DNA from: Croceitalea dokdonensis DOKDO 023
GTDB lineage: Bacteria; Bacteroidota; Bacteroidia; Flavobacteriales; Flavobacteriaceae
Direction of reading: 5' to 3'
NCBI RefSeq assembly: GCF_001306415.1
Contig: NZ_LDJX01000005.1
Span: 124,001-188,000 of the forward strand
Length of the DNA stretch: 64,000 bases
Shown: in pieces, positions 38,596 to 47,731 of the stretch
Layout: every line of letters starts with the position of its first letter
How positions within the stretch are numbered: position 1 is the first letter of the stretch
Made by a program: the position numbers and the translations under genes
The notes under the pieces: generated by a model
Seen by the model: the letters and a program-made list of their open reading frames with translations, nothing else
Database searches by the model: none
What the model was told of the DNA's origin: nothing

Positions 38596-41403
38596 ATGGA
38601 TAAATACTCGTTTTTAAACGCCGCACACACCGCTTTCTTTGGTGAAATGTACGAAAAATATACAAAGAGTCCTGATAGTGTTGAGCCCAGTTGGCGCGCA
38701 TTCTTTCAAGGTTTTGATTTTGGATTGGAAAGTTCGCTGGACGATTTGGACATTGAGGCCAGTAACGAAAAGGTAAGCGCTTCTGTCAATGGACAGATGG
38801 TGAAGATGCCAGAATCCTTGCAGAAGGAGTTTCAAGTAGTACGGCTTATTGATGGCTACCGGTCACGGGGACATCTCTTCACCAAAACAAATCCCGTGAG
38901 GGAAAGAAGACAATATGAGCCTACCCTCGCCATTGAGAATTTTGGACTATCGGAGGCAGATTTGGATACCGTTTTTGATGCGGGTAGCATATTGGGCATA
39001 GGTTCCAGTACCCTAAGGCAGATCATTACGCATTTAGAGAGTATTTATTGCGATGCCATTGGGGTGGAATACATGTATATAAGGACCCCGGAACGTATCC
39101 AATGGATTCAGAATTGGTTAAACGTTAATGATAACCATCCCAATTTTTCCCCAGAGGAAAAGAAAAACATCCTTAGAAAACTAAATGAGGCAGTATCCTT
39201 TGAAAGTTTCTTGCACACTAAATATGTAGGGCAAAAACGCTTCTCTTTGGAGGGTGGGGAATCCTTGATTCCGGCTTTGGACGTAATTATAGAAAAGGCA
39301 GCGGATGCTGGGGTAAAACAGTTTGTGATGGGTATGGCCCATAGGGGGCGCTTATCTGTGCTCACCAACATTTTTGGAAAATCACCCAAAGATATTTTTA
39401 GTGAGTTTGATGGTAAGGATTATGAGGAAACCATTTTTGACGGTGATGTAAAATACCACTTGGGCTGGACCTCCATGCGCGAGACGGACTCAGGGAAAAT
39501 GGTAAACATGAACATTGCTCCAAACCCATCACATTTAGAGACCGTAAACGGCATTGTAGAAGGAATAGCCAGGGCTAAGCAAGATAAGGACCATGAAGAG
39601 AATAGCTCAGAAGTCCTACCTATTTTGGTACACGGTGATGCTGCCTTTGCAGGACAGGGCGTGGTCTATGAAATTATTCAAATGGCCCGTTTGGACGGTT
39701 ACCGCACGGGCGGTACCATTCACATCGTGGTAAACAATCAAATTGGTTTTACCACCAATTATCTGGATGCCCGCTCATCTACCTACTGCACGGATGTGGG
39801 GAAAGTGACCTTGTCCCCGGTTCTGCACGTAAACGCTGATGATGCGGAGGCCGTAGTCCATGCAGCAACCTTTGCGTTGGAATATCGCATGCGGTACAAA
39901 AGGGATGTGTTTTTAGATTTATTGGGGTATCGGAAGTACGGTCATAATGAAGGGGATGAGCCAAAGTTTACCCAGCCCTTGCTGTACAAATCTATTTCCA
40001 AGCACCCTAACCCAAGGGACATTTACGCGGAAAAATTAATTGCGGAGGGCATCATAGAACGCGAGTATGTCAAAAAATTGGAGCTGGATTATAAGAAGAG
40101 TTTGGAAGAAGACCTCATTGATTCCAGAAAAATAGAGAAAACAAGGATAACCCCCTTCATGCAGGACGAATGGGAAGGCTTTAAGCTTAAAACGGAAAAT
40201 GCGATGTTAAAGCCCATTGACACATCGTATGACCTTAAGAAGCTAGATGTTTTGGCCAAAAAAATTACGGTGCTTCCCAAGGACCAAAAATTCCTTAGAA
40301 AGATTGAACGTTTGATCGCGGCCCGCGGTAAAATGTATTTTGAGGACAATCAGTTAGATTGGGCAATGGGAGAATTATTGGCCTATGGCAGTTTATTGCA
40401 AGAAGGTTTTGATGTTCGTATGACAGGACAAGATGTGGAGCGGGGAACGTTTTCCCATAGACATGCTGTGGTGAAAACAGAAAACCATGAAAAAGAAGTG
40501 GTGCTGTTAAATGAATTGGGTAACGATCAAAACGGAAAATTCCATATCTACAATTCGTTGCTTTCAGAATATGCTGTTATGGCGTTTGATTATGGCTACG
40601 CCATGGCAAGTCCAAAAACGCTAACCATATGGGAGGCGCAATTTGGTGATTTTAGTAACGGAGCCCAAATTGTAATTGACCAATACCTGTCTTCCGCAGA
40701 GGATAAATGGAAACTCCAGAACGGTTTGGTCCTTTTGTTGCCGCACGGTTACGAGGGACAGGGAGCAGAACACTCCTCGGCCCGCATGGAGCGGTATTTA
40801 CAATTATGTGCCAAGGACAACATGTACATGGCAAATGTAACTACCCCAGCAAATCTCTTTCACTTGTTGAGAAGGCAGATGAAGGCGGAATTTAGGAAGC
40901 CTTTGGTGGTATTCACCCCAAAGAGTTTATTGCGCCATCCAAAAGTGGTTTCCACCAAAGAAGAAATGGCCAATGGTGCTTTTCAGGAATTGATGGATGA
41001 TCAAAATGCCGTGCCAGGAAAAGTAAAGACCTTGGTCTTTTGTATGGGCAAATTTTATTATGACCTGCTTGCCAAACAAGAAGAGCTGGGTAGGGATGAT
41101 GTGGCCTTAGTGAGATTAGAGCAGTTATTTCCGCTTCCGTTGACCCAGATGAGAAATATCTTGAAGAAATATGATAAGGTTGATGAAGTGGTTTGGGCAC
41201 AAGAGGAGCCAAGAAACATGGGGGCTTGGGGTCATTTATTGATGCATTTTGATGAGGCCAAGAATTTTAGGGTAGCGTCCCGTCGTTTTTACGGGGCACC
41301 CGCTGCGGGAAGTGCCGTGCGTTCGCAACGCAGGCACCAAGAGGTTATCGAGTATGTTTTTGATAAATTCAAAGATAATTTTGTAAGGCCTAGCAAATCC
41401 TAA
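38596..41403 (+). CDS. sucA: 2-oxoglutarate dehydrogenase E1 component
   Basis: 935-aa thiamine-diphosphate-dependent E1 of the 2-oxoglutarate dehydrogenase complex (TCA cycle). Seen: N-terminal E1 motif FLNAAHTAFFGEMYEKY, EFQVVRLIDGYRSRGH, GMAHRGRLSVLTNIFGK, HGDAAFAGQGVVYE with the ThDP-binding continuation NNQIGFTT, YRKYGHNEGDEP, and in the C-terminal half GQDVERGTFSHRHAV and EAQFGDFSNGAQI. Full length. TATTTTTG at 38552-38559 is a plausible -7 box. Its stop is directly followed by the M23 peptidase ATG (TAAATG), with sucB after that. Confidence 0.97.
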   Translation: MDKYSFLNAAHTAFFGEMYEKYTKSPDSVEPSWRAFFQGFDFGLESSLDDLDIEASNEKVSASVNGQMVKMPESLQKEFQVVRLIDGYRSRGHLFTKTNPVRERRQYEPTLAIENFGLSEADLDTVFDAGSILGIGSSTLRQIITHLESIYCDAIGVEYMYIRTPERIQWIQNWLNVNDNHPNFSPEEKKNILRKLNEAVSFESFLHTKYVGQKRFSLEGGESLIPALDVIIEKAADAGVKQFVMGMAHRGRLSVLTNIFGKSPKDIFSEFDGKDYEETIFDGDVKYHLGWTSMRETDSGKMVNMNIAPNPSHLETVNGIVEGIARAKQDKDHEENSSEVLPILVHGDAAFAGQGVVYEIIQMARLDGYRTGGTIHIVVNNQIGFTTNYLDARSSTYCTDVGKVTLSPVLHVNADDAEAVVHAATFALEYRMRYKRDVFLDLLGYRKYGHNEGDEPKFTQPLLYKSISKHPNPRDIYAEKLIAEGIIEREYVKKLELDYKKSLEEDLIDSRKIEKTRITPFMQDEWEGFKLKTENAMLKPIDTSYDLKKLDVLAKKITVLPKDQKFLRKIERLIAARGKMYFEDNQLDWAMGELLAYGSLLQEGFDVRMTGQDVERGTFSHRHAVVKTENHEKEVVLLNELGNDQNGKFHIYNSLLSEYAVMAFDYGYAMASPKTLTIWEAQFGDFSNGAQIVIDQYLSSAEDKWKLQNGLVLLLPHGYEGQGAEHSSARMERYLQLCAKDNMYMANVTTPANLFHLLRRQMKAEFRKPLVVFTPKSLLRHPKVVSTKEEMANGAFQELMDDQNAVPGKVKTLVFCMGKFYYDLLAKQEELGRDDVALVRLEQLFPLPLTQMRNILKKYDKVDEVVWAQEEPRNMGAWGHLLMHFDEAKNFRVASRRFYGAPAAGSAVRSQRRHQEVIEYVFDKFKDNFVRPSKS

Positions 41404-42372
41404 ATGAGAAATAAAGTTCCAATCTTGTTGTTCTTTGTGGGTGTGATGTTTGGTCAAGAAGATCCAAATTATGCCAAGGTGGCCAAGGCCTTCATGCAGG
41501 ACTACAATGCCGGGGATTACCATAAAATATTTGATCGTTTTGACGATGCCATGCAAAAGGCCATGCCCAAAGACCAGTGCCAGATGTTCTTTGAGCAGCA
41601 GCTCAAGCGACCCATGGGGCAGCTATTGTCCATGAATTATAACAAACGTCAAAACGGAGCACATGTTTACAGCTCCAAATTTGAAAAAGCAGCCACCCAA
41701 GTACTGCTTTCATTGGACGACGCCAACCAAATCAATGGACTGTACATCATGCCGCCCGCATCCCAAAATACGGCACCCCAATTAGAGCGGAATACCACAA
41801 AAATCATTTTACCTTTTAAAGAAGAGTGGTTTGTGTTTTGGGGAGGTACAACAGTTAAAGAAAATTACCATGTGGCAGAAGTGACCCAAAAATACGCGTA
41901 TGATTTATTAATGGTAAAATACGGGAAGTCCTACAAGGGGGACCCAACCAAAAATGAAAGTTATTTTGCCTTTGGCAAAGACATTATTGCTCCCTGCGAT
42001 GCAACGGTTGTTATGGCCATCGATGGTGTTTATGATAATATTCCTGGGGAATTAAACCCCAATCAGGTAACTGGAAATACCGTGGTCTTGGAAACCGCTG
42101 CTAACGAGTACTTGTTGTTTGCCCACCTAAAAGAGGCCTCCGTGACCGTTTCCAAAGGCCAAAAGGTAAAGCAAGGGCAAAAAATAGGGGAGTGCGGCAA
42201 TTCTGGCAATAGTACGGAGCCACATTTACACTTAAGTTTACAAAACCATCCTAAGATGGAAAAATCCACTGGTGCAAAATTGTATTTTAGTCAAATTTTG
42301 GTCAATGGAAAACTTGAAACAGAGCATTTGCCCGTAAAAGAAAGTTTTGTAAAGAACAGCACAACAAAGTAG
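41404..42372 (+). CDS. exported M23-type peptidase-like protein
   Basis: 322-aa secreted protein: signal peptide to about residue 17, an N-terminal DUF3887-like domain (about 20-115, VAKAFMQDYNAGDYHKIFDRF) and a LytM/M23 domain at about 150-300. The zinc pocket is of the variant type: NYHV (H156), QKYAYD (D167), H241, and EPHLHLSLQ (H274/H276). The usual HxGxD is replaced by FGKD. M23 enzymes cut peptidoglycan cross-links. The gene sits between sucA and sucB with no gap to sucA, so it is made with the TCA enzymes. A functional link is not obvious. Confidence 0.82.
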   Translation: MRNKVPILLFFVGVMFGQEDPNYAKVAKAFMQDYNAGDYHKIFDRFDDAMQKAMPKDQCQMFFEQQLKRPMGQLLSMNYNKRQNGAHVYSSKFEKAATQVLLSLDDANQINGLYIMPPASQNTAPQLERNTTKIILPFKEEWFVFWGGTTVKENYHVAEVTQKYAYDLLMVKYGKSYKGDPTKNESYFAFGKDIIAPCDATVVMAIDGVYDNIPGELNPNQVTGNTVVLETAANEYLLFAHLKEASVTVSKGQKVKQGQKIGECGNSGNSTEPHLHLSLQNHPKMEKSTGAKLYFSQILVNGKLETEHLPVKESFVKNSTTK

Positions 42373-42397
42373 TTTTATAATATCAAATAGAAACAGA

Positions 42398-43633
42398 ATG
42401 ATTCTAGAAATGAAAGTCCCGTCGCCGGGTGAATCCATAACCGAAGTAGAGATTGCCGAGTGGTTGGTCCAGGATGGTGATTATGTAGAGAAAGACCAGG
42501 CCATTGCTGAGGTTGATTCCGATAAGGCCACCTTAGAACTACCTGCGGAACAAAGTGGTATCATAACCCTTAAAGCAGAAGAAGGTGACGCTGTTGCCGT
42601 TGGTGATGTGGTTTGTTTGATTGATACCAGTGCCAAGAAACCTGACGGTGCTTCTGCGGACAAACCAAAAGAACCAGCAAAACCTGAGGCTGCCGAGTTA
42701 GAGCCTGCCAACAAGGATGCTTCGCCTTCGGAAAAATCGGGAGGGACTACAACGTATGCTTCCGGAACGCCATCTCCGGCCGCCAAGAAAATTCTGGATG
42801 AAAAAGGGGTTGCGGCCTCTGCGGTTTCCGGTACGGGCCGTGATGGACGCATAACCAAAGAAGATGCCATCAAGGCAGTTCCTTCCATGGGAACACCTAC
42901 GGGCGGCAGTAGGGGTGAATCCCGTTCCAAATTGTCCATGTTGCGCAGAAAGGTAGCGGAGCGTTTGGTGTCTGCCAAAAATGAAACAGCAATGCTCACC
43001 ACGTTCAACGAGGTGGATATGTCTCCCATTTTTGAACTGCGCAAACAGTACAAAGAATCATTTAAGGAAAAGCATGGGGTAAGTCTTGGATTTATGTCCT
43101 TCTTTACCAAGGCCGTGGTGCGCGCGTTGGAACTGTACCCAGCGGTGAATTCCATGATAGATGGAAAAGAAATGATATCCTACGATTTTTGTGATATCAG
43201 CATTGCCGTATCTGGCCCTAAAGGACTTATGGTGCCGGTGATCAGAAATGCAGAAAACCTAACCTTTAGGGGTGTGGAGGCAGAGGTAAAAAGACTGGCC
43301 ATTAGGGCACGGGAGGGAGAGATTACCGTTGATGAAATGACGGGCGGTACCTTTACCATTACCAATGGTGGTGTTTTTGGCTCCATGTTGTCCACCCCAA
43401 TTATAAACCCACCGCAGAGTGCCATTCTGGGCATGCATAATATTGTGGAGCGCCCTATAGCTAAGGATGGCGCCATTGCCATTGCCCCAATCATGTATGT
43501 AGCTCTTTCTTATGATCATAGGATCATTGATGGGAAAGAATCCGTTGGTTTTTTGGTAGCCGTAAAGGAAGCTTTGGAAAACCCAGAGGAATTGTTGATG
43601 GAGGGCAACGTAAAAAAGGCCTTGGAGTTATAA
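42398..43633 (+). CDS. sucB: 2-oxoglutarate dehydrogenase E2 (dihydrolipoyl succinyltransferase)
   Basis: 411-aa E2 core enzyme. N-terminal lipoyl domain (about 1-76) with the lipoylated K43 in DSDKATLE, an Ala/Pro/Lys-rich linker, a peripheral-subunit-binding domain at about 122-160 (PAAKKILDEKGVAASAVSGTGRDGRITKED), then the catalytic acyltransferase domain ending in SYDHRIIDGKE (H374, D378). Works with SucA and a lipoamide dehydrogenase encoded elsewhere. Terminator follows at 43652. Confidence 0.96.
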   Translation: MILEMKVPSPGESITEVEIAEWLVQDGDYVEKDQAIAEVDSDKATLELPAEQSGIITLKAEEGDAVAVGDVVCLIDTSAKKPDGASADKPKEPAKPEAAELEPANKDASPSEKSGGTTTYASGTPSPAAKKILDEKGVAASAVSGTGRDGRITKEDAIKAVPSMGTPTGGSRGESRSKLSMLRRKVAERLVSAKNETAMLTTFNEVDMSPIFELRKQYKESFKEKHGVSLGFMSFFTKAVVRALELYPAVNSMIDGKEMISYDFCDISIAVSGPKGLMVPVIRNAENLTFRGVEAEVKRLAIRAREGEITVDEMTGGTFTITNGGVFGSMLSTPIINPPQSAILGMHNIVERPIAKDGAIAIAPIMYVALSYDHRIIDGKESVGFLVAVKEALENPEELLMEGNVKKALEL

Positions 43634-43651
43634 GGTAATATCTCACCAAAC

Positions 43652-43683
43652 AAAAAGGGCCAATATGTGTATTGGCCCTTTTT
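43652..43683. terminator. terminator behind sucB
   Basis: Stem GGGCCAATA / TATTGGCCC with a 4-nt loop, A5 before and T5 after; can serve both sucB (+) and the peroxidase gene (-). Confidence 0.88.
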
Positions 43684-43702
43684 GTGTTTTTAACATCAGT
43701 GT

Positions 43703-45064
43703 TTAATTACAGTCCAAATCTTCCAAGGACCTAATATCCGCATTAGGAAAGCAAGTGGTCCCCATGGGTGTGCTGTCCGGTACATATCGATCTAGGTTGC
43801 CGTCATAAAGGGAATGTTCAACAAAAACGGTCAATGACGCTACTTCATCCTCGGTAAGGTTTAAAGGAACAAAAAGCGGGTCTAATTGATTGGTAGAAAC
43901 TTGGTTGTTCTCCGGGATAGCCTCGTTTTTGTAATCGATAATTTCCTTAACGGATTCAAAACTTCCACCATGGCCCAAAAAGGCAACATCTTTTAAATTG
44001 TAAAGGGTAGGGGTCTTAAATTTATAATCGTCTTCGGGATTTTTGGTAAACCCGCCCCTTCCTTTGGCCGTTGCCTCATCAACATTACCGATGATATCGC
44101 CAGAAAGATCATTCATACCCAAGGCATGAAAATCCATACCGTTTAAGCCAGGACCGGAATGGCATTGGTAACACTGCCCTTTCCCAAAAAATAGCCGTGC
44201 ACCTTTAAGTTCTGTATCGGTCATAGCGTTTGTATCGCCCTTTAAAAATTTTTGAAATGGGGCTTCATTGGCAAGTACCGTGCGTTCAAAGGTGGCAATG
44301 GCCAAACCTGCATTTATAAGGGAGTACCTATTTTCTTGGGCTATATTTGGGAATGCTTCGTCAAAAAGATTTTTGTAGGGACCATTCTCTATTAAATCTG
44401 GACTAACACTGAGCCTGTGTACCCCTAAGCCAGCTATGGCCTGCGTTTCAACACCTTGGAATCCAAGCTTGTTTTTTTCTTTTGGGGTTCCAGGGGTCCA
44501 TTGTGCCTCTGTACCGCTATTTTCCCCAGAGCTACCAAACTGTCCGTTCCAGAGCATAACATCCTGGTAGGCCACATTCAATATCGTTGGTGTCCGTATG
44601 GGTTGCACATCTATGGAGTCTGTATCGTATAAGGGATGCGGAATGCGCCGTTCTCCAGAGAGGCCAAAGCCCCATCCGCCTTCACCAATTCCTTGCTTTA
44701 TACCGCTTTGAAATCCTGCTTTGGCATGGTGGCAGCTTGCACAGGAATATGTTCTCCTTCCCGTGTCGGATTTTGGGGCGATACCCAATTCTGTTTCGTG
44801 GAACAATAGCTTGCCAAGGGTAACCTTTGCTTGGGTAATTTCATTTTCAGGGTCGTTTGGAATGGCGGTATATTCTTCACTGTTAGGGAGTATAAGGGCA
44901 TCCAAAGACCCGTAGAGTTCCAAGAGCTTTGCCCTTAGGGTGCTTTGCAAATTTGCTGTGGATTCTGCGTTATCTGGGACTTCTACAAAGGATTCATCTG
45001 TTTGGCAACTAGAAACAAGCACCAAAATGATTAGGCTAAGTATCCTGTTCTTTAGGGAATTCAT
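43703..45064 (-). CDS. di-haem cytochrome c peroxidase/MauG-like lipoprotein
   Basis: 453-aa exported protein with a lipobox LVSSC (Cys 20). Two c-type haem sites are present: CASCH at 108-112 and CYQCH at 298-302. The order and spacing fit the CcpA/MauG family, periplasmic enzymes that reduce H2O2 or carry out protein oxidation. Other family marks: LGKLLFHETELG, LFFGKGQCYQCHSGPGL, and the C-terminal KTPTLYNLKDVAFLGHGGSF. Divergent from nothing close; the neighbour upstream (45146) is on the same strand 81 bp away. Confidence 0.9.
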   Translation of the reverse strand: MNSLKNRILSLIILVLVSSCQTDESFVEVPDNAESTANLQSTLRAKLLELYGSLDALILPNSEEYTAIPNDPENEITQAKVTLGKLLFHETELGIAPKSDTGRRTYSCASCHHAKAGFQSGIKQGIGEGGWGFGLSGERRIPHPLYDTDSIDVQPIRTPTILNVAYQDVMLWNGQFGSSGENSGTEAQWTPGTPKEKNKLGFQGVETQAIAGLGVHRLSVSPDLIENGPYKNLFDEAFPNIAQENRYSLINAGLAIATFERTVLANEAPFQKFLKGDTNAMTDTELKGARLFFGKGQCYQCHSGPGLNGMDFHALGMNDLSGDIIGNVDEATAKGRGGFTKNPEDDYKFKTPTLYNLKDVAFLGHGGSFESVKEIIDYKNEAIPENNQVSTNQLDPLFVPLNLTEDEVASLTVFVEHSLYDGNLDRYVPDSTPMGTTCFPNADIRSLEDLDCN

Positions 45065-45145
45065 AATTTAGATTTGGGACGGTAAAAGAACAAAAATCAA
45101 AATAGCATGCAATAATTAATCGTTGAATGTACAGCTGGTGTCGAT

Positions 45146-45601
45146 TTAGGGCTGGTTTTTGGGCAAGCGCAGGTACAATGCCCTCTTTTTGTAATCAATG
45201 ATGGCTTTTCCTTTTTTAAGTATATCGGCACCAATGATACCGTCAACGGTAGCACTGTGATGGGCCAATAAGGCTTGGTTGACATGCCCCAGATCAAACA
45301 ACACAATTTTTTGTTTCGGATGGAACCATTCCCCAATTTCCAAGCGATTTTTTTTTGAAAGCAAGGTTTTCATGTCAGTAGCTCCGGCCCCCGCAGCTTT
45401 GATCGGAGATTGTTGGGTCTGTAGCTTAAATTGTTCCACCGCTTCTAGGCCTACACAGGTGTTGGAAGCCCCAGTATCCAAAATAAACCGCCCTGGGGTG
45501 CCGTTAAGGGTTGCCGTAAGCTCAAAATGGTTGGTGGTTTTTAATCTCAGGGGAATCCGGCAGTAGTTTTTAGACCGTAAAAACGATTTTAATTTCTTCA
45601 T
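45146..45601 (-). CDS. retropepsin-like aspartyl protease
   Basis: 151-aa single-domain aspartic protease-like protein of clan AA (retroviral/TIGR02281-like type). The catalytic motif is FILDTGASNT (D42-T-G), the flap region follows, and GIIGADILKKGKAIIDY is the second conserved hydrophobic block (I-I-G-x-D). As one domain it must dimerise to be active. No signal peptide, so cytosolic. Divergent from tatD. Physiological substrate unknown. Confidence 0.87.
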   Translation of the reverse strand: MKKLKSFLRSKNYCRIPLRLKTTNHFELTATLNGTPGRFILDTGASNTCVGLEAVEQFKLQTQQSPIKAAGAGATDMKTLLSKKNRLEIGEWFHPKQKIVLFDLGHVNQALLAHHSATVDGIIGADILKKGKAIIDYKKRALYLRLPKNQP

Positions 45602-45690
45602 ACGATAGACTATGGTAGTTTTTTAGGAAAATGTTGGTTTCATTGGACGCCCCTGTTTTATATCAACGAAGATAAACCTATTTTTGACGC

Positions 45691-46458
45691 ATGTTGATAA
45701 CGGATACCCACACCCATTTGTACAGTGAGGAGTTTGATAAAGATAGGCAGGCGGCCATCCTTAGGGCAATGGACCTTGGGGTAAGGCGTTTTTTTGTGCC
45801 CGCCATAGATTCTACCTACACTCAATCCATGCATGACCTTAAAAAAGCTTTCCCAGAGGAAGTGTTTTTAATGATGGGGTTGCATCCAACCCATGTCAAG
45901 GAACAATATAAAGAAGAGTTGGCGCATGTGGCAGAACAGCTGAGCCAGCATCAGTTTGTCGCAGTGGGTGAAATAGGCATCGATTTGTACTGGGATACCA
46001 CCACCTTAGGTATGCAGCAAGATGCATTTCTGCAGCAGATTCGCCTAGCTAAAAAGCACCAACTTCCCATTGTTATCCATTGCAGGGAAGCCTTTGACCA
46101 AATTTTTGAAGTTTTAGAAGAGGAAAAAGGTGCTGATCTTCACGGAATTTTCCATTGTTTTACGGGTACGGAAGAACAGGCAAACACTGCCATAGGATAC
46201 GGTATGAAGTTGGGCATAGGAGGAGTTGCCACATTTAAGAATGGTAAAATTGATCAATTTCTGGGGAATATACCGCTGGAACATATTGTATTGGAAACAG
46301 ATGCCCCTTATTTGGCTCCAGTACCTTACCGGGGTAAGCGCAATGAAAGTGCCTACATTGTGGAGGTGCTTTATAAGCTTGCCACCATTTATCAAAAAGA
46401 TGCAGAAACCGTAGCACAGATCACCACGGACAACTCCAAAAAGGTATTTGGAATATAA
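45691..46458 (+). CDS. tatD: TatD family metal-dependent DNase
   Basis: 255-aa TIM-barrel hydrolase of the TatD/YcfH family. Metal ligands visible: DTHTHLY (H7, H9), AVGEIGIDLYW (Glu), VIHCREAF (His), IFHCFTGT (His), and LETDAPYLAPVPYRGKRN (Asp, with the family's end signature). Members act as 3'-5' exonucleases in DNA repair or as tRNA/DNA hydrolases. Eight bases ahead of ansA, so probably one operon. Confidence 0.92.
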   Translation: MLITDTHTHLYSEEFDKDRQAAILRAMDLGVRRFFVPAIDSTYTQSMHDLKKAFPEEVFLMMGLHPTHVKEQYKEELAHVAEQLSQHQFVAVGEIGIDLYWDTTTLGMQQDAFLQQIRLAKKHQLPIVIHCREAFDQIFEVLEEEKGADLHGIFHCFTGTEEQANTAIGYGMKLGIGGVATFKNGKIDQFLGNIPLEHIVLETDAPYLAPVPYRGKRNESAYIVEVLYKLATIYQKDAETVAQITTDNSKKVFGI

Positions 46459-46465
46459 ATAAGGT

Positions 46466-47497
46466 ATGAGCGCTAGACCAGCTATTTTGTTGATTTATAC
46501 GGGTGGGACCATAGGCATGGTAAAAGATTATGGAACCGGATATCTTAAACCCTTTAATTTTGAAGAGCTTTTGCGGCACATCCCAGAGTTGGAACAATTG
46601 GACTGTGAGGTGAGCAGCATTTCTTTTGAAAAGCCTATCGATTCCTCTAATATGAGTCCACAGTACTGGGTGGAAATCGTCACCATTATTGAGGATAATT
46701 ACAGCCGGTTTGATGGTTTTGTGGTCCTCCATGGAAGTGATACCATGAGCTACTCCGCATCAGCCCTAAGTTTTATGTTAGAGAATTTAGGCAAGCCGGT
46801 AATTTTTACCGGATCGCAACTGCCCATAGGGGACTTAAGGACGGATGCCAAAGAAAACCTGATTACCTCCATACAGATTGCATCCTTACAAAAAAACGGG
46901 ATGCCCTTGGTGCAGGAAGTTTGTTTGTATTTTGAATATAAGCTTTATCGAGGCAATAGGACCACCAAGAAAAATGCTGAGCATTTTGAGGCCTTTGATT
47001 CCCCAAATTATCCACCCTTGGCAGAATCCGGGGTACACCTAAAATTTCAGGAGACTTATTTTTGGAAGATAAGGACGTCTAAAAAAAAGTTTAAGGTACA
47101 CAAAAACATGGATGCGAACGTGGCAGTTTTAAGACTGTTTCCCGGTATCCAAAAACAGGTATTGACGGCCGTATTGGGAACCCATAACCTAAAGGTTTTG
47201 ATTCTGGAAACCTATGGTGCTGGAAACGCACCGGTTGCGGATTGGTTTATAAAAGGCTTGGATCAAGCCATTAAAAAAGGGATTCATGTGGTGAATGTAA
47301 CCCAATGTTTGGGCGGTAGCGTGGCCATGGGGCACTATGAAACCAGTGAAAAACTATTAAATATACAAGTAATTGACGGTAAGGACATTACCGTAGAGGC
47401 AGCAATTACCAAGGCAATGTATCTGCTTGGTAATCAGGTTTCCAATCATCTTTTTAAAACGGTGTTTGAGACCTCCTTAAGAGGGGAAATGCATTAA
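46466..47497 (+). CDS. ansA: type I (cytosolic) L-asparaginase
   Basis: 343-aa enzyme hydrolysing L-asparagine to aspartate and ammonia. Seen: YTGGTIGM at about 11-18 (first catalytic Thr), VLHGSDTMSYSASAL near 89-103 (second Thr with Asp), TGSQLPIGDLRTDAKENL (catalytic Lys neighbourhood), and LETYGAGNAP. No signal peptide, in line with type I. The start is seven bases after the tatD stop. Confidence 0.93.
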   Translation: MSARPAILLIYTGGTIGMVKDYGTGYLKPFNFEELLRHIPELEQLDCEVSSISFEKPIDSSNMSPQYWVEIVTIIEDNYSRFDGFVVLHGSDTMSYSASALSFMLENLGKPVIFTGSQLPIGDLRTDAKENLITSIQIASLQKNGMPLVQEVCLYFEYKLYRGNRTTKKNAEHFEAFDSPNYPPLAESGVHLKFQETYFWKIRTSKKKFKVHKNMDANVAVLRLFPGIQKQVLTAVLGTHNLKVLILETYGAGNAPVADWFIKGLDQAIKKGIHVVNVTQCLGGSVAMGHYETSEKLLNIQVIDGKDITVEAAITKAMYLLGNQVSNHLFKTVFETSLRGEMH

Positions 47498-47565
47498 ATT
47501 AACGCCCTAAATTTTAGAAACCAATAATTTTTTTGTTAATTGGGCAACCTAATTATTTAAACCAT

Positions 47566-47656
47566 AGAGAGGTGGCCGAGTGGTCGAAGGCGCACGCCTG
47601 GAAAGTGTGTATACACCAAAAGTGTATCGAGGGTTCGAATCCCTTCCTCTCTGCCA
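47566..47656 (+). tRNA. tRNA-Ser (anticodon GGA)
   Basis: Acceptor stem AGAGAGG / CCTCTCT, discriminator G and an encoded CCA. D arm with TGGCCGAGTGG, anticodon loop CTGGAAA on stem CACGC/GTGTG (one G-U), and a long variable arm (class II, TGTATACACCAAAAGTGTA), then T arm GGGTTCGAATCCC. The anticodon GGA reads UCC and UCU. All arms pair as expected. Located between ansA and exbB. Confidence 0.97.
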
Positions 47657-47731
47657 GTTTTTTTAATTTTTTAATTGCGAAATTTTTATATCTTTAACAT
47701 TATTAACTAACTAATTTTAAGTTTGAACACG

